DNA of 64,000 nucleotides from an uncultured Draconibacterium sp. Its GTDB lineage: Bacteria; Bacteroidota; Bacteroidia; Bacteroidales; Prolixibacteraceae. Positions 42,752-50,827 of this stretch are shown in pieces. The position numbers and the translations under genes were made by a program. Under the pieces are notes generated by a model. That model saw nothing but the letters and a program-made list of their open reading frames with translations, was not told the DNA's origin and did no database searches. The stretch lies in assembly GCF_963677575.1 (NCBI RefSeq), contig NZ_OY782038.1, forward strand, positions 2,669,501 through 2,733,500, given 5' to 3'. Positions within the stretch are counted from its first letter, which is position 1. Each line of letters begins with the position of its first letter.

Positions 42752-45700
42752 TTATAATTCCACGATTTTTACCGCATCGGCATATATCATTCGCAAATCG
42801 GTTTTATCCGTTAACTCAATTACCGCTTTGTCTGATGAGAAATAAAATGAGCCCAAATGCACCCATCCGGTTTCGGCACTTTGCGAATCAAGGAAAGCTT
42901 CTTCTTCACCGTCGTCGGCATGAATAATAAAGTTTAAGCTTCCTTTTTCCTCTCCGCGGTTACGTCCAAAACCACGACCTTTATAAAAGTGGTAATACAC
43001 ATCGTAATAACCGGCTTCTTTCACCGGAACATTCCAACGGGCAACCTGCTCGCCATTTCCACCTTTAATGTAATAAGCCGAACGAACGTACTCGCCATAA
43101 AACTCGTCGCTGGTAGTGGCAGTCCAGCTAATAGGTGGCCTCCACCAATTCACTCTTGAATATTTTTGTTTTGTCTCTTCCTCTTTTACAATTAGTTTTT
43201 CGAGCAAACTTACCTGGTGATTTTCGGTTATCTCAAATCCCGGATCTTCGTTATCCACAATCGCTTCATTTGGTAATTTTGTTTGCACCGGTGTTGAACT
43301 AATGCGCTCGCCTTCCCAAACTCTGGCTTTCAGATCTTCTTCCACATCGCGGAACATTTCCATATAAGTTTGCGGAACATTTTTCGATGTCAATGAATTG
43401 AAGACCACCATTCGCGGAGTACCATCAAACAGGTAGCTCATTTCTTTGGTTTGATGCGCCGTTAATTCAATCAGTTTATCTACCGTATCTTCCGAGCCCA
43501 TTCCCGGAGGGCCAAAACCACGGCCGCCGCCACCACCTCCGCCGGCAAGACGGAAGGTGAGTTTTATTAATCCATCAACATCCGAGAAATTGGTAACTTT
43601 CAGCGATATCATGGTTTTCATGGCATCGCCCGATTTTACTTTTACACCTTTTATTGGCGAAACCAGGTAACCCGGCAACGCTTTGGCTTTAAACCAACTA
43701 TTCATCATTGGTTCCAGCTCGATACCAAATTTGGCCTTAATCTCTTCGTCGAATTCTTCGAATGAAATATTCTGGTACTTGTACTTTTCGAGTACACCAC
43801 GCAGAAAATCTTCAAAATCTTCCTGTCCGGCTTCCAGTTTTATGGTAGAGAAAAGCACATCGCCTTTCAGTTTAATCACATCGTTTACAATATCGCTCTG
43901 ATCCGGATCGGCAAGAATTTCCTCGAACGAATAATCCTGCAGGGCAATATTTGCCATAATCTCGGGGCTTTCGCCACTCATGCTACTCATAAACAGCGAT
44001 CGCATATCGGTTGACTGGCTTTTCAAATAAGCCTCAAAAACCCGGTTGGTAATCGGCCATTTATCCGATTGAATATTGTTTTGAAAATTGTACAACCACG
44101 GAAAAATAAAATACGGATTTGGCGACTGCGTCATGCTCATTTCGCCTCGCGACCATTGGCGATCGGTCTCATTTTGTTCGGTAAATTTCTCTAAAAACTG
44201 CCCTATAACGCGCAACTCTTTATCTTCATCGGTCATTTCGGCACCGCCTCCACGGCCTCTCCATCTACCCATGCGTTCTTTTTGCTGCTCGAAATCAGCT
44301 TCGCGGAACATGTAACCTTTTTCCTGAATCAAAACCTGCCCCGGCTGAATAACTTCCTGCACTGATGTCCACATACGTTCGTAGGTTTTAAACTGCGCCG
44401 GAACTTCAACCAATGCTAACTTATCTGAATTGTACTCCAGATTATAACCACGTTTAAAATCTTCGAAACGTTCGTAAATTACTGAAGCCAGTGTATCTTT
44501 CGACTCCGGAAAAGCCTGACTGAAATGGTCGTGACCTTCGATAAGCCAAAGGCCAAATTCAAAATCATTATGCTGTAAACTTTTGTATTCGTATTTACCA
44601 ATTGCCAGCGAAAGTTGGGTTAGAGGTGTTTGTGGCTCAAATTGGAATTTACCAGCCGAAACTTCCGTCATAACACCTTCCGAAACCGGTTGTAAGCCTG
44701 CTTTTGTATTCACCGTTAACGAATAATCCACAAACTCGGGTTTATACCAACTCACATCTTCCGAGCTGTAAGTAACACCAACTTTAGGATACCAGTTGGC
44801 TTCGCGGGTAAGCAACACATAATCAGGCGTTACAAAAGCGTAACGTTTATCGACATTCAGTACAAACTGTCCGTATTTTTCTTGTCGCAATTCTTCGTCA
44901 ACATCCAGGTAACAATACGATTCGTCGATAGTTCCGTTGTAAGAAAATTCAACTTTTGTGCTGTCGCCGGGTTGCAAGCTAAGCTGGTCGGAAACGATAA
45001 CAAGATGATCTTCGCGCGCAAATGGTGTTGTCTTTCCATTTACTTTCAGATCGGTAATTTCCAGGCCTGCATTTAAACTAAAAATCAGTTTCGACAGTGG
45101 TTGTTGCAAATTATTTTTCAGCATCATAGCCGATTGCACGTTTAACGATTCGCCGTTATGATCGAGCACAATATCGTGCGAAAGCACATCGGCCAGCGGT
45201 TCGCTAACATATTGATTATTCAGCTCGATTATATCAGCACGTAAAGCTTCTGTTTTTTTGAAACTGTTTATATGATTAAAGGCCAGATATCCGGCACCAC
45301 CAATAAAAACAATACTAAAAATAAGCGAAACATAAGTCATGGCTTCCGACTGCGGCAATCGTTTCAGCAAGAAAATGGTAAGGAAAATGAATCCTGTACC
45401 AAGTCCAAAATATATTCCACGGTGGATGAGAATTACAGCAAGATTACCAAAGCCAACAATATCGGAACTTAGCATAGGGATGCTAAATGCCATGTAATCG
45501 AATATGTAATAATATTTTGCCTGCAACAAAAAGAGGGTGATACCAATATAACCAAGCACCAGTACAAAAGTGATGGCCTGGTTACGAATTACACTCATCA
45601 GCAAAAACGACAACCCCATTATAAATACAAGGGTTGGAATACTTATCAGCACCAAATACACACCGTACGAAACCCAATCGATGGGAGTACCTTTGGCGAG

Positions 45701-46105
45701 CGCATTAAATACAAGTGCCAGAATAACCACAGCCACGTTAAGGATCATAAACACCTGCATGTTACCCAGTGTTTTTCCGATAACGTATTCGCCATTGGTC
45801 ATCGAGCGCATGTAAATTACTTCGGTGGTATCTAGTTTCTTATCGCGTTTTAAAAAGTCGGAGGCTAAAAACACGGCAATTACCGCCTGGGCTACGTTTA
45901 AAATCAGCAAATTAAAATACGGGATAGCACTTGGAATAGCGCGGATGGCCCAGCTTTCGCCACCGCCACCTTCAATCACCATACCGAAGTTTAATCCGAA
46001 CAATACCAGCAAAGAAAGGATACTGAATATGCGGAAAAACCAGCTACGAAAAAGTGTTTTCCGCTCGTATTTTGCTATCGAAAATATGTTATGTAACGAA
46101 ATCAT
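42752..46105 (-). CDS. ABC permease fused to an M1-peptidase-like and a golvesin-like domain
   Basis: 1117 aa. N-terminal ABC-2 permease with about seven helices to residue 280 (WFFRIFSILSLLVLFGLNFG; GVYLVLISIPTLVFIMGLSF). The large periplasmic part begins with an M1-aminopeptidase-like beta domain (about 300-560) and goes on as a helical M1-like domain, but no HExxH zinc motif is present, so peptidase activity is not expected. A Gly-rich loop (LAGGGGGGGRGFGPPGMG) follows, and the last 130 residues look like a golvesin/xly beta-sandwich (AGYYDVYYHFYKG; GWVHLGSFYF; MIYADAVKIVEL). Partner of the ATPase encoded 10 bases upstream. Confidence 0.8.
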   Translation of the reverse strand: MISLHNIFSIAKYERKTLFRSWFFRIFSILSLLVLFGLNFGMVIEGGGGESWAIRAIPSAIPYFNLLILNVAQAVIAVFLASDFLKRDKKLDTTEVIYMRSMTNGEYVIGKTLGNMQVFMILNVAVVILALVFNALAKGTPIDWVSYGVYLVLISIPTLVFIMGLSFLLMSVIRNQAITFVLVLGYIGITLFLLQAKYYYIFDYMAFSIPMLSSDIVGFGNLAVILIHRGIYFGLGTGFIFLTIFLLKRLPQSEAMTYVSLIFSIVFIGGAGYLAFNHINSFKKTEALRADIIELNNQYVSEPLADVLSHDIVLDHNGESLNVQSAMMLKNNLQQPLSKLIFSLNAGLEITDLKVNGKTTPFAREDHLVIVSDQLSLQPGDSTKVEFSYNGTIDESYCYLDVDEELRQEKYGQFVLNVDKRYAFVTPDYVLLTREANWYPKVGVTYSSEDVSWYKPEFVDYSLTVNTKAGLQPVSEGVMTEVSAGKFQFEPQTPLTQLSLAIGKYEYKSLQHNDFEFGLWLIEGHDHFSQAFPESKDTLASVIYERFEDFKRGYNLEYNSDKLALVEVPAQFKTYERMWTSVQEVIQPGQVLIQEKGYMFREADFEQQKERMGRWRGRGGGAEMTDEDKELRVIGQFLEKFTEQNETDRQWSRGEMSMTQSPNPYFIFPWLYNFQNNIQSDKWPITNRVFEAYLKSQSTDMRSLFMSSMSGESPEIMANIALQDYSFEEILADPDQSDIVNDVIKLKGDVLFSTIKLEAGQEDFEDFLRGVLEKYKYQNISFEEFDEEIKAKFGIELEPMMNSWFKAKALPGYLVSPIKGVKVKSGDAMKTMISLKVTNFSDVDGLIKLTFRLAGGGGGGGRGFGPPGMGSEDTVDKLIELTAHQTKEMSYLFDGTPRMVVFNSLTSKNVPQTYMEMFRDVEEDLKARVWEGERISSTPVQTKLPNEAIVDNEDPGFEITENHQVSLLEKLIVKEEETKQKYSRVNWWRPPISWTATTSDEFYGEYVRSAYYIKGGNGEQVARWNVPVKEAGYYDVYYHFYKGRGFGRNRGEEKGSLNFIIHADDGEEEAFLDSQSAETGWVHLGSFYFSSDKAVIELTDKTDLRMIYADAVKIVEL

Positions 46106-46115
46106 TTTTCCGGGT

Positions 46116-47009
46116 TTAAGCGTTAGACCATTGGTTTAGTTTGTTTTCCATAAAATGTACATAGGCGTGCTCCAGATTCGGATCCATGGGTTTTCCCTGG
46201 TAACCGTCAATCTCATTAGCAACAACCTGCACTTCCCAGCCTCCGTCGATCGGAATGGTAGAGATTACAGGGTATTTTTCATTTATCTCAAGGTATTCTT
46301 GTTCGGTAGCTTCAATCTGCCAAACATGGCCTTCAGCCTGTTTTACCAGCTGCTCAGGCGATCCGGAAAATGCCAGTTTCCCCTGATTCAACAACGCCAT
46401 ATTATCGCAGGTACTCGAAATATCGCCAACAATGTGTGTCGACAGAATAATAATTACGTCGCGGGTACTAATGGTTGAAAGCAGGTTACGGAAACGGATA
46501 CGCTCTTCGGGGTCGAGGCCGGTAGTAGGCTCATCAACAATAATAATCTGCGGATCGTTTATCAGCGCCTGGGCAATTCCCAAACGTCGTTTCATACCTC
46601 CTGAAAGTTTATTTGCATTTCTGTCGCGCACTTCAAACAAACCTACTTCCTCAAGCATTTGATCAACGGCAGTTCGGCGCGCCGCACCACTTGTCATTCC
46701 TGCCAAACGGGCGGTATAATCCAAAAATTCCGAGGTTTTCAGTTTCGAGAAAAAACTAAAATCCTGGGGCAAATAACCCAACATCGAGCGAATTTCGCGC
46801 CGATGTTTCGAAAGTTCGTAATCGTTGAAATATACTTTCCCACTTGTAGGTTTCATCAGGGTTACCAAAATGCGCATCAAGGTTGATTTACCGGCACCAT
46901 TTGGACCAAGCAGACCAAACATACCGTTAGGAATTTCAAGGTTCAGATTGTTTACGGCGTAACTGCCACCTTTGTAAATTTTGTTTAGATTTTCGATTTT
47001 TATATGCAC
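46116..47009 (-). CDS. ABC transporter ATP-binding protein
   Basis: 297 aa, GTG start at 47009 (no ATG nearby). Walker A GLLGPNGAGKST at about 33-44, Q-loop GYLPQDFSFF, signature LSGGMKRRLGIAQ, Walker B IIIVDEPTTGLDP, H-loop LSTHIVGD. The C-terminal 75 residues form the accessory domain of exporter ATPases. Strong similarity to the ATPase domain at the end of the RND-ABC fusion, pointing to duplication. First gene of the operon that runs to the terminator at 31016. Confidence 0.92.
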   Translation of the reverse strand: MHIKIENLNKIYKGGSYAVNNLNLEIPNGMFGLLGPNGAGKSTLMRILVTLMKPTSGKVYFNDYELSKHRREIRSMLGYLPQDFSFFSKLKTSEFLDYTARLAGMTSGAARRTAVDQMLEEVGLFEVRDRNANKLSGGMKRRLGIAQALINDPQIIIVDEPTTGLDPEERIRFRNLLSTISTRDVIIILSTHIVGDISSTCDNMALLNQGKLAFSGSPEQLVKQAEGHVWQIEATEQEYLEINEKYPVISTIPIDGGWEVQVVANEIDGYQGKPMDPNLEHAYVHFMENKLNQWSNA

Positions 47010-47198
47010 AATGCAATAATATTTTATGAGAACAATGCCTTGGACTTACAAAGCATAAAATCGTTTAATATTGTTGGTGCACTTTTATTCTTAAAATTAC
47101 ATAGTATAACGGATTTCCTTCGATTTTTTATGATTAACAGGAAGTAGTTACGATCGACAATTGGATAAGAACTACGAATCTGCTCAACCATCGGGAAA
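47010..47198. other. Upstream region of the efflux operon
   Basis: About 190 bases between the efflux operon start and the terminator of the next upstream gene. On the minus strand TATTATTG (one mismatch to TAnnTTTG) lies shortly before the GTG start. Nothing else is supported. Confidence 0.35.
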
Positions 47199-47229
47199 CA
47201 AAAAAAGCTCTGCAACACCTTGCAAAGCT
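47199..47229 (-). terminator. Terminator of the 47296-47877 gene
   Basis: On the minus strand AGCTTTGCAA pairs with TTGCAGAGCT (one mismatch) across a 4-base loop, followed by seven T residues. Confidence 0.8.
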
Positions 47230-47295
47230 ACTCCGGTTGTCTGTTTTAAAAAGAAAGTTAGGGAGTTAACAACTACAGATTAAAAACACCATCGT

Positions 47296-47877
47296 TTATA
47301 GTTTTAGCGTAAATCTATGATCTTTTACATGGTCGGTTAATACAACTTCGTAGGTACCTCTTCTTAAATGACTAAAATCTAAGCGGCTTTGAATACTCAC
47401 ATCGCGGCCAAGATTCAATCCATCAACATATTCACCATCCTTGTATATATTTATAAATACCGGTTTATTCCAGGTATTTAAAAACGATACATTCACCTTT
47501 TTACCTATTACCTTAAAATAAGGCTCATAACAAAACGAAGGACTACTAACAGTAATTTTCTTATCCTTTACATTCACTACCCGGTTAATACTCTGGTTGC
47601 CGTAGTTGATACTTACACAATACAGGCCATCGCCTAATTCAGAAAAATCGAGCATTTTTTTAAACTCTGTCTGATGCTCTGTTTCGTTGTGATATAGCAA
47701 TTCGCCATCGGAATTGGTAAGACTCACCTGCAGTGGTGCTTCTTGTGAAAAACTGTAGGCAAGCATTGCCGTGTTTTCTTTCACCTGTATAACATTCATT
47801 TTTGGTAACTCGGTGGCACATGATGCTCCCGCAACAAAAAATGCCAGGACCATGGCAGTCCAAACTTTTGTTTTCAT
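47296..47877 (-). CDS. Small secreted two-domain beta protein (family member 2)
   Basis: 193 aa with a signal ending SCATELPK; Cys at 20 could make it a lipoprotein. Two beta-rich halves, each with the family turn (FSELGDGLYCVSINY; FSHLRRGTYEVVLTD) and the mid-protein motif YEPYFKVIGKKVNVSFLN, equivalent to the DPYF motif of its paralogues. Function unknown. The promoter region carries 21-bp-period direct repeats like those of the LytTR operon. Confidence 0.65.
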   Translation of the reverse strand: MKTKVWTAMVLAFFVAGASCATELPKMNVIQVKENTAMLAYSFSQEAPLQVSLTNSDGELLYHNETEHQTEFKKMLDFSELGDGLYCVSINYGNQSINRVVNVKDKKITVSSPSFCYEPYFKVIGKKVNVSFLNTWNKPVFINIYKDGEYVDGLNLGRDVSIQSRLDFSHLRRGTYEVVLTDHVKDHRFTLKL

Positions 47878-47950
47878 GACTTTTCATTTAATTGTTTCTT
47901 ACTTAATAGACACAAACACAGCACCTTTCGTTACGCTATATGGCAGACTT

Positions 47951-47982
47951 GTCGACCAACAGCAAGCCAGCGTCGACCAACA
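47951..47982 (-). promoter_or_regulatory. Direct repeats at 21-bp period upstream of family member 2
   Basis: On the minus strand TGTTGGTCGAC occurs twice, exactly 21 bp apart (plus-strand 47951-47961 and 47972-47982). The nearer copy ends 30 bp before TGTGTTTG (47913-47920), a -7-like box with one mismatch; the two LytTR promoters at 6.7 and 10.5 kb have 31 and 32 bp there. The sequence differs from the sites at 6639, so it may bind another LytTR regulator. Confidence 0.5.
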
Positions 47983-48046
47983 CTAAAAAAACCGATCTCA
48001 ACAACCGGCTTCTACAATCAAAATTGGGGTAAATAAAGTATCAGGC

Positions 48047-48082
48047 AAAAAAAAGGCCATCAGTTAATCGCCGACAGCCTTA
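48047..48082 (-). terminator. Terminator of the 48106-48690 gene
   Basis: Imperfect hairpin on the minus strand (AAGGCTGTC ... GATGGCCTT) followed by eight T residues, about 25 bases after the stop. Confidence 0.65.
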
Positions 48083-48105
48083 TCTAAACCAATAACATTT
48101 TCTTA

Positions 48106-48690
48106 CTATTTTTCTAAACTAAACGTAAATTCACTATTTAAAGAACTCAAAATCACTTCGTATTTTCCACCTTTCAGTGCTGAAAGATCGTATCCTGAAG
48201 CTACATTAAAATCTTTACCCAAATCTGATTTGTATACCAAACCTTTTTCGTCATAAATATTCAAGCTCAGTTTTTCCTCGTCGAAGTTCAAATAAGAAAG
48301 TTTCAATACATCATCGGCAAATGCGAAGTAAGGATCAATTCTCAGTTTTGATTCTCCTACATAAATACCAGTTGATGCAACTTCGATGTCTTTGATCAAA
48401 CGAGTGTCGTTTACACGAAGATCCATTGTATAATTTCCGTTTTCAAGATTTTTGAAATCATAGATCTTTTGGTAAGAGCTTAATGGCTTTGTTGTTTGTT
48501 TGTAATAAACCAACTCACCATCTTCGGCATGAATGCTCAATTCGAACAACGATGCATTCTCATTCATAATTGTTACTACCGCCCTGTCGGCTGACAACGG
48601 AGTTACATTCATTTTCGGTTTCTCAACGGCTGTTGCAACTGCTACAATTGCTACTGCCAATACTGTAGATAATAATTTAATTGTTTTCAT
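48106..48690 (-). CDS. Small secreted two-domain beta protein (family member 3)
   Basis: 194 aa from ATG at 48690 (MKTIKLLSTVLAVAIVAVAT, signal peptide); two codons upstream another ATG is possible. Highly similar throughout to the next gene at 49243: shared EKPKMNV start, DGELVYYKQTT, NGNYTMDLRVNDTRLIKDI, KLRIDPYFAFADDVLKLSYL and a final FTFSLEK. A recent duplication. The promoter is also duplicated. Function unknown; probably periplasmic or surface. Confidence 0.7.
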   Translation of the reverse strand: MKTIKLLSTVLAVAIVAVATAVEKPKMNVTPLSADRAVVTIMNENASLFELSIHAEDGELVYYKQTTKPLSSYQKIYDFKNLENGNYTMDLRVNDTRLIKDIEVASTGIYVGESKLRIDPYFAFADDVLKLSYLNFDEEKLSLNIYDEKGLVYKSDLGKDFNVASGYDLSALKGGKYEVILSSLNSEFTFSLEK

Positions 48691-48727
48691 AACCATTCGT
48701 TTTTTAGTTTAACATTGAATGACAGTA

Positions 48728-48760
48728 CAAACATACATGTTTTACAGCATACATGCCAAA
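48728..48760 (-). promoter_or_regulatory. Promoter of family member 3 with inverted-repeat operator
   Basis: On the minus strand TTTGGCA (-33-like), then CATACATG ... CATGTATG as an 8-bp inverted repeat whose right arm runs into the -7 box TATGTTTG (plus-strand 48728-48735). The same arrangement precedes the 49243 gene, so both paralogues share control. Confidence 0.65.
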
Positions 48761-48765
48761 TAACA

Positions 48766-49149
48766 TGTTTAAAAAATTAAATAACTCCGTTATATTTAAC
48801 ATTAGCCTTAACATTAGCGCTATTAACAATGGCTTAACACACTGTTTTTCAGGCTTTCCAAAATTAAATTTCGCGCATTACAATTATCGTGCCATTCAAT
48901 TTGGAATGATATTAAATAAATTTTAGATTATCCTCAACAAACGGTTAAACCTTATATTTAAATACCTTATTATCTTTATTTACAGACAAATAACACATCC
49001 GGGATTTTCACACACCAGAAGCTATTTTGCCACCTATTCTCCTAAAAAGACATAAAAAGTATTATCATTTACATAAAATCCCAGCTCATAAAATTCTATT
49101 TTCCCAAAACCAAAAACTTAAAAATCCAAACCACCCGAATTAACAAACA
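48766..49149. other. Intergenic region between two paralogues
   Basis: About 380 AT-rich bases with no supported gene; upstream DNA of family member 3 and downstream DNA of member 4. Confidence 0.4.
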
Positions 49150-49219
49150 AAAAAAAATCCGGCTCAAAACCGGATCATTAAAACAAAAAAAAGGCTGTTG
49201 GAATATTCCAACAGCCTTT
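49150..49219 (-). terminator. Two tandem terminators of the 49243-49827 gene
   Basis: First hairpin in transcription order: AAAGGCTGTTGGAAT, perfectly palindromic (49190-49219), followed by T residues. Second: TCCGG ... CCGGA (49158-49174), followed by nine T residues. Confidence 0.85.
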
Positions 49220-49242
49220 CTAAACCAATAACATTTTCTAAT

Positions 49243-49827
49243 CTATTTTTCTAAACTAAATGAAAAATCATTATTCAATGAAGTCAGAACCACTTCGTAT
49301 TGTCCGGCAGCCAAAGCTGAAAGGTCAAATCCGGTTGCAATATTAAAATCCTGACCCAATTTCGATTCGTAAACCAAACCGTTATTGTCGTAAATATTCA
49401 AACTCAGGTTTTCCTGGTCGAAATTCAAATAAGTAAGTTTTAATACGTCGTTTGAAAATCCAAAGTAAGGATCGATTCTCATTTTCGACTCACCTACAGC
49501 GATACCTTTTGCAGAAACTGTAATGTCTTTAATCAATCGCGTATCGTTTACACGAAGATCCATTGTGTAATCTCCGTCTTCAATATTTTTAAAATCAAAA
49601 ATTTTCTGATAAGTATTTGATGGATTTGTTGCTTGCTTATAATACACCAACTCTCCATCCTCAGCGCGAATGCTCAATTCGAATAAAGCCTCAGCACCAT
49701 TAAGAATAGAAACAACTGCTCTATCCTCAGACAAAGGCACTACATCCATTTTCGGTTTCTCAACGGCTGTTGCAACTGCTACAATTGCCAGCGCCATTAC
49801 TGTTGTTAAAAATTTAATCGTTTTCAT
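49243..49827 (-). CDS. Small secreted two-domain beta protein (family member 4)
   Basis: 194 aa with signal peptide (MKTIKFLTTVMALAIVAVAT). Two beta-rich halves with IEDGDYTMDLRVNDTRLIKD and LAAGQYEVVLTS, and the central MRIDPYFGFSNDVLKLTYLN. Near-duplicate of member 3, more distant to members 1 and 2. The halves resemble sorting or Ig-like domains seen at the ends of secreted Bacteroidota proteins, here free-standing. Function unknown. Confidence 0.7.
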   Translation of the reverse strand: MKTIKFLTTVMALAIVAVATAVEKPKMDVVPLSEDRAVVSILNGAEALFELSIRAEDGELVYYKQATNPSNTYQKIFDFKNIEDGDYTMDLRVNDTRLIKDITVSAKGIAVGESKMRIDPYFGFSNDVLKLTYLNFDQENLSLNIYDNNGLVYESKLGQDFNIATGFDLSALAAGQYEVVLTSLNNDFSFSLEK

Positions 49828-49867
49828 AACTATTTTCTTTAATTGTATTCATTTTAAAATCACTCTG

Positions 49868-49898
49868 CAAACATACATGTTTTTCAGCATGTATGCCA
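49868..49898 (-). promoter_or_regulatory. Promoter of family member 4 with inverted-repeat operator
   Basis: On the minus strand TTTGGCA, CATACATG ... CATGTATG, and the -7 box TATGTTTG (plus-strand 49868-49875), as at 48728. The flanks diverge beyond this block, pointing to selection on it. Confidence 0.65.
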
Positions 49899-50090
49899 AA
49901 TAACATATTAAAATAATTAAATATATTGAAATAATTTAACATTGAAGTTAACTTACTATTTTCTATTTTTTCAGAACACCCTTATTTACAGGCTTTATGT
50001 AAACAAGACACTAAGTATATCAATTATTGTGCCATTATTCATTTTGGTGTGTTAAATAATTTTTAGATATTTCTGAAAAAACAGTAAAAT

Positions 50091-50780
50091 ATGCATATAA
50101 ATATCCTGCATCTCGCAGAAGGTGCTATCGAGGCAAAAGGAACGGCTGTTATAATTGATGTATTGCGGGCCTTTTCCACAGCCTGTTATGCTATTAACAA
50201 TGGCATTAAAACCATTATTCCGGTGGGCGACATTGATTTAGCTTATCGCTTAAAAAAGGAGAACCCCGACTACCTTTTAATAGGAGAACGACACGAGCGC
50301 AAACCCGAAGGTTTTGATTTCGGCAATTCGCCAACACATATTAATGATGCAGTTATTACTGCCAAAACGATGGTTCAGACCACAAGTTCGGGCACGCAGG
50401 GAATTGCAAACGCCATAAATGCCGATGAAATAATTACCGGCAGTTTTGTCAATGCAGGCGCTATTATTAATTATATCCGAAAAACCAATCCGAAAGAGGT
50501 TTCGCTGGTTTGTATGGGTTTTGCCTGCCAATACCCCACTGCTGAAGATACATTGTGCGCCGAATACATAAAAAATGAACTGGAAGGAAGGCCTAACGAT
50601 TTTCCGGCAATGGTACAGCAGATTAAAGAAACCGATGGCGCCCGTTTTTTTGATCCAGGCACCGAAAGCTGGTCACCGGAAAGCGACTTTCATTTGTGTA
50701 TGGACTTAAACCGATTTGATTTTATACTTAAAGTTGAAAAGGTTGGCGATTTAAATTATCTTCGGAAGCTCAAAATTTAA
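50091..50780 (+). CDS. 2-phosphosulfolactate phosphatase-like protein (ComB family)
   Basis: 229 aa. ComB-family features: AVIIDVLRAFSTACYAINNG near the N-terminus, LLIGERHERKPEGFDFGNSP, and TTSSGTQGIANA, which supply the acidic and Ser/Thr residues around the Mg and phosphate site. The founding enzyme makes sulfolactate in coenzyme M synthesis; in Bacteroidota the true substrate is unknown. It is followed 47 bases later by the MalY-type gene. Confidence 0.8.
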   Translation: MHINILHLAEGAIEAKGTAVIIDVLRAFSTACYAINNGIKTIIPVGDIDLAYRLKKENPDYLLIGERHERKPEGFDFGNSPTHINDAVITAKTMVQTTSSGTQGIANAINADEIITGSFVNAGAIINYIRKTNPKEVSLVCMGFACQYPTAEDTLCAEYIKNELEGRPNDFPAMVQQIKETDGARFFDPGTESWSPESDFHLCMDLNRFDFILKVEKVGDLNYLRKLKI

Positions 50781-50827
50781 CCGGTTTTACCTATATAATA
50801 ATAAGGTATAACAAAAGCCTTGTAGCA

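Noticed and set aside
42752..46105. Active M1 aminopeptidase
   Set aside because: No HExxH or downstream Glu zinc motif is present.
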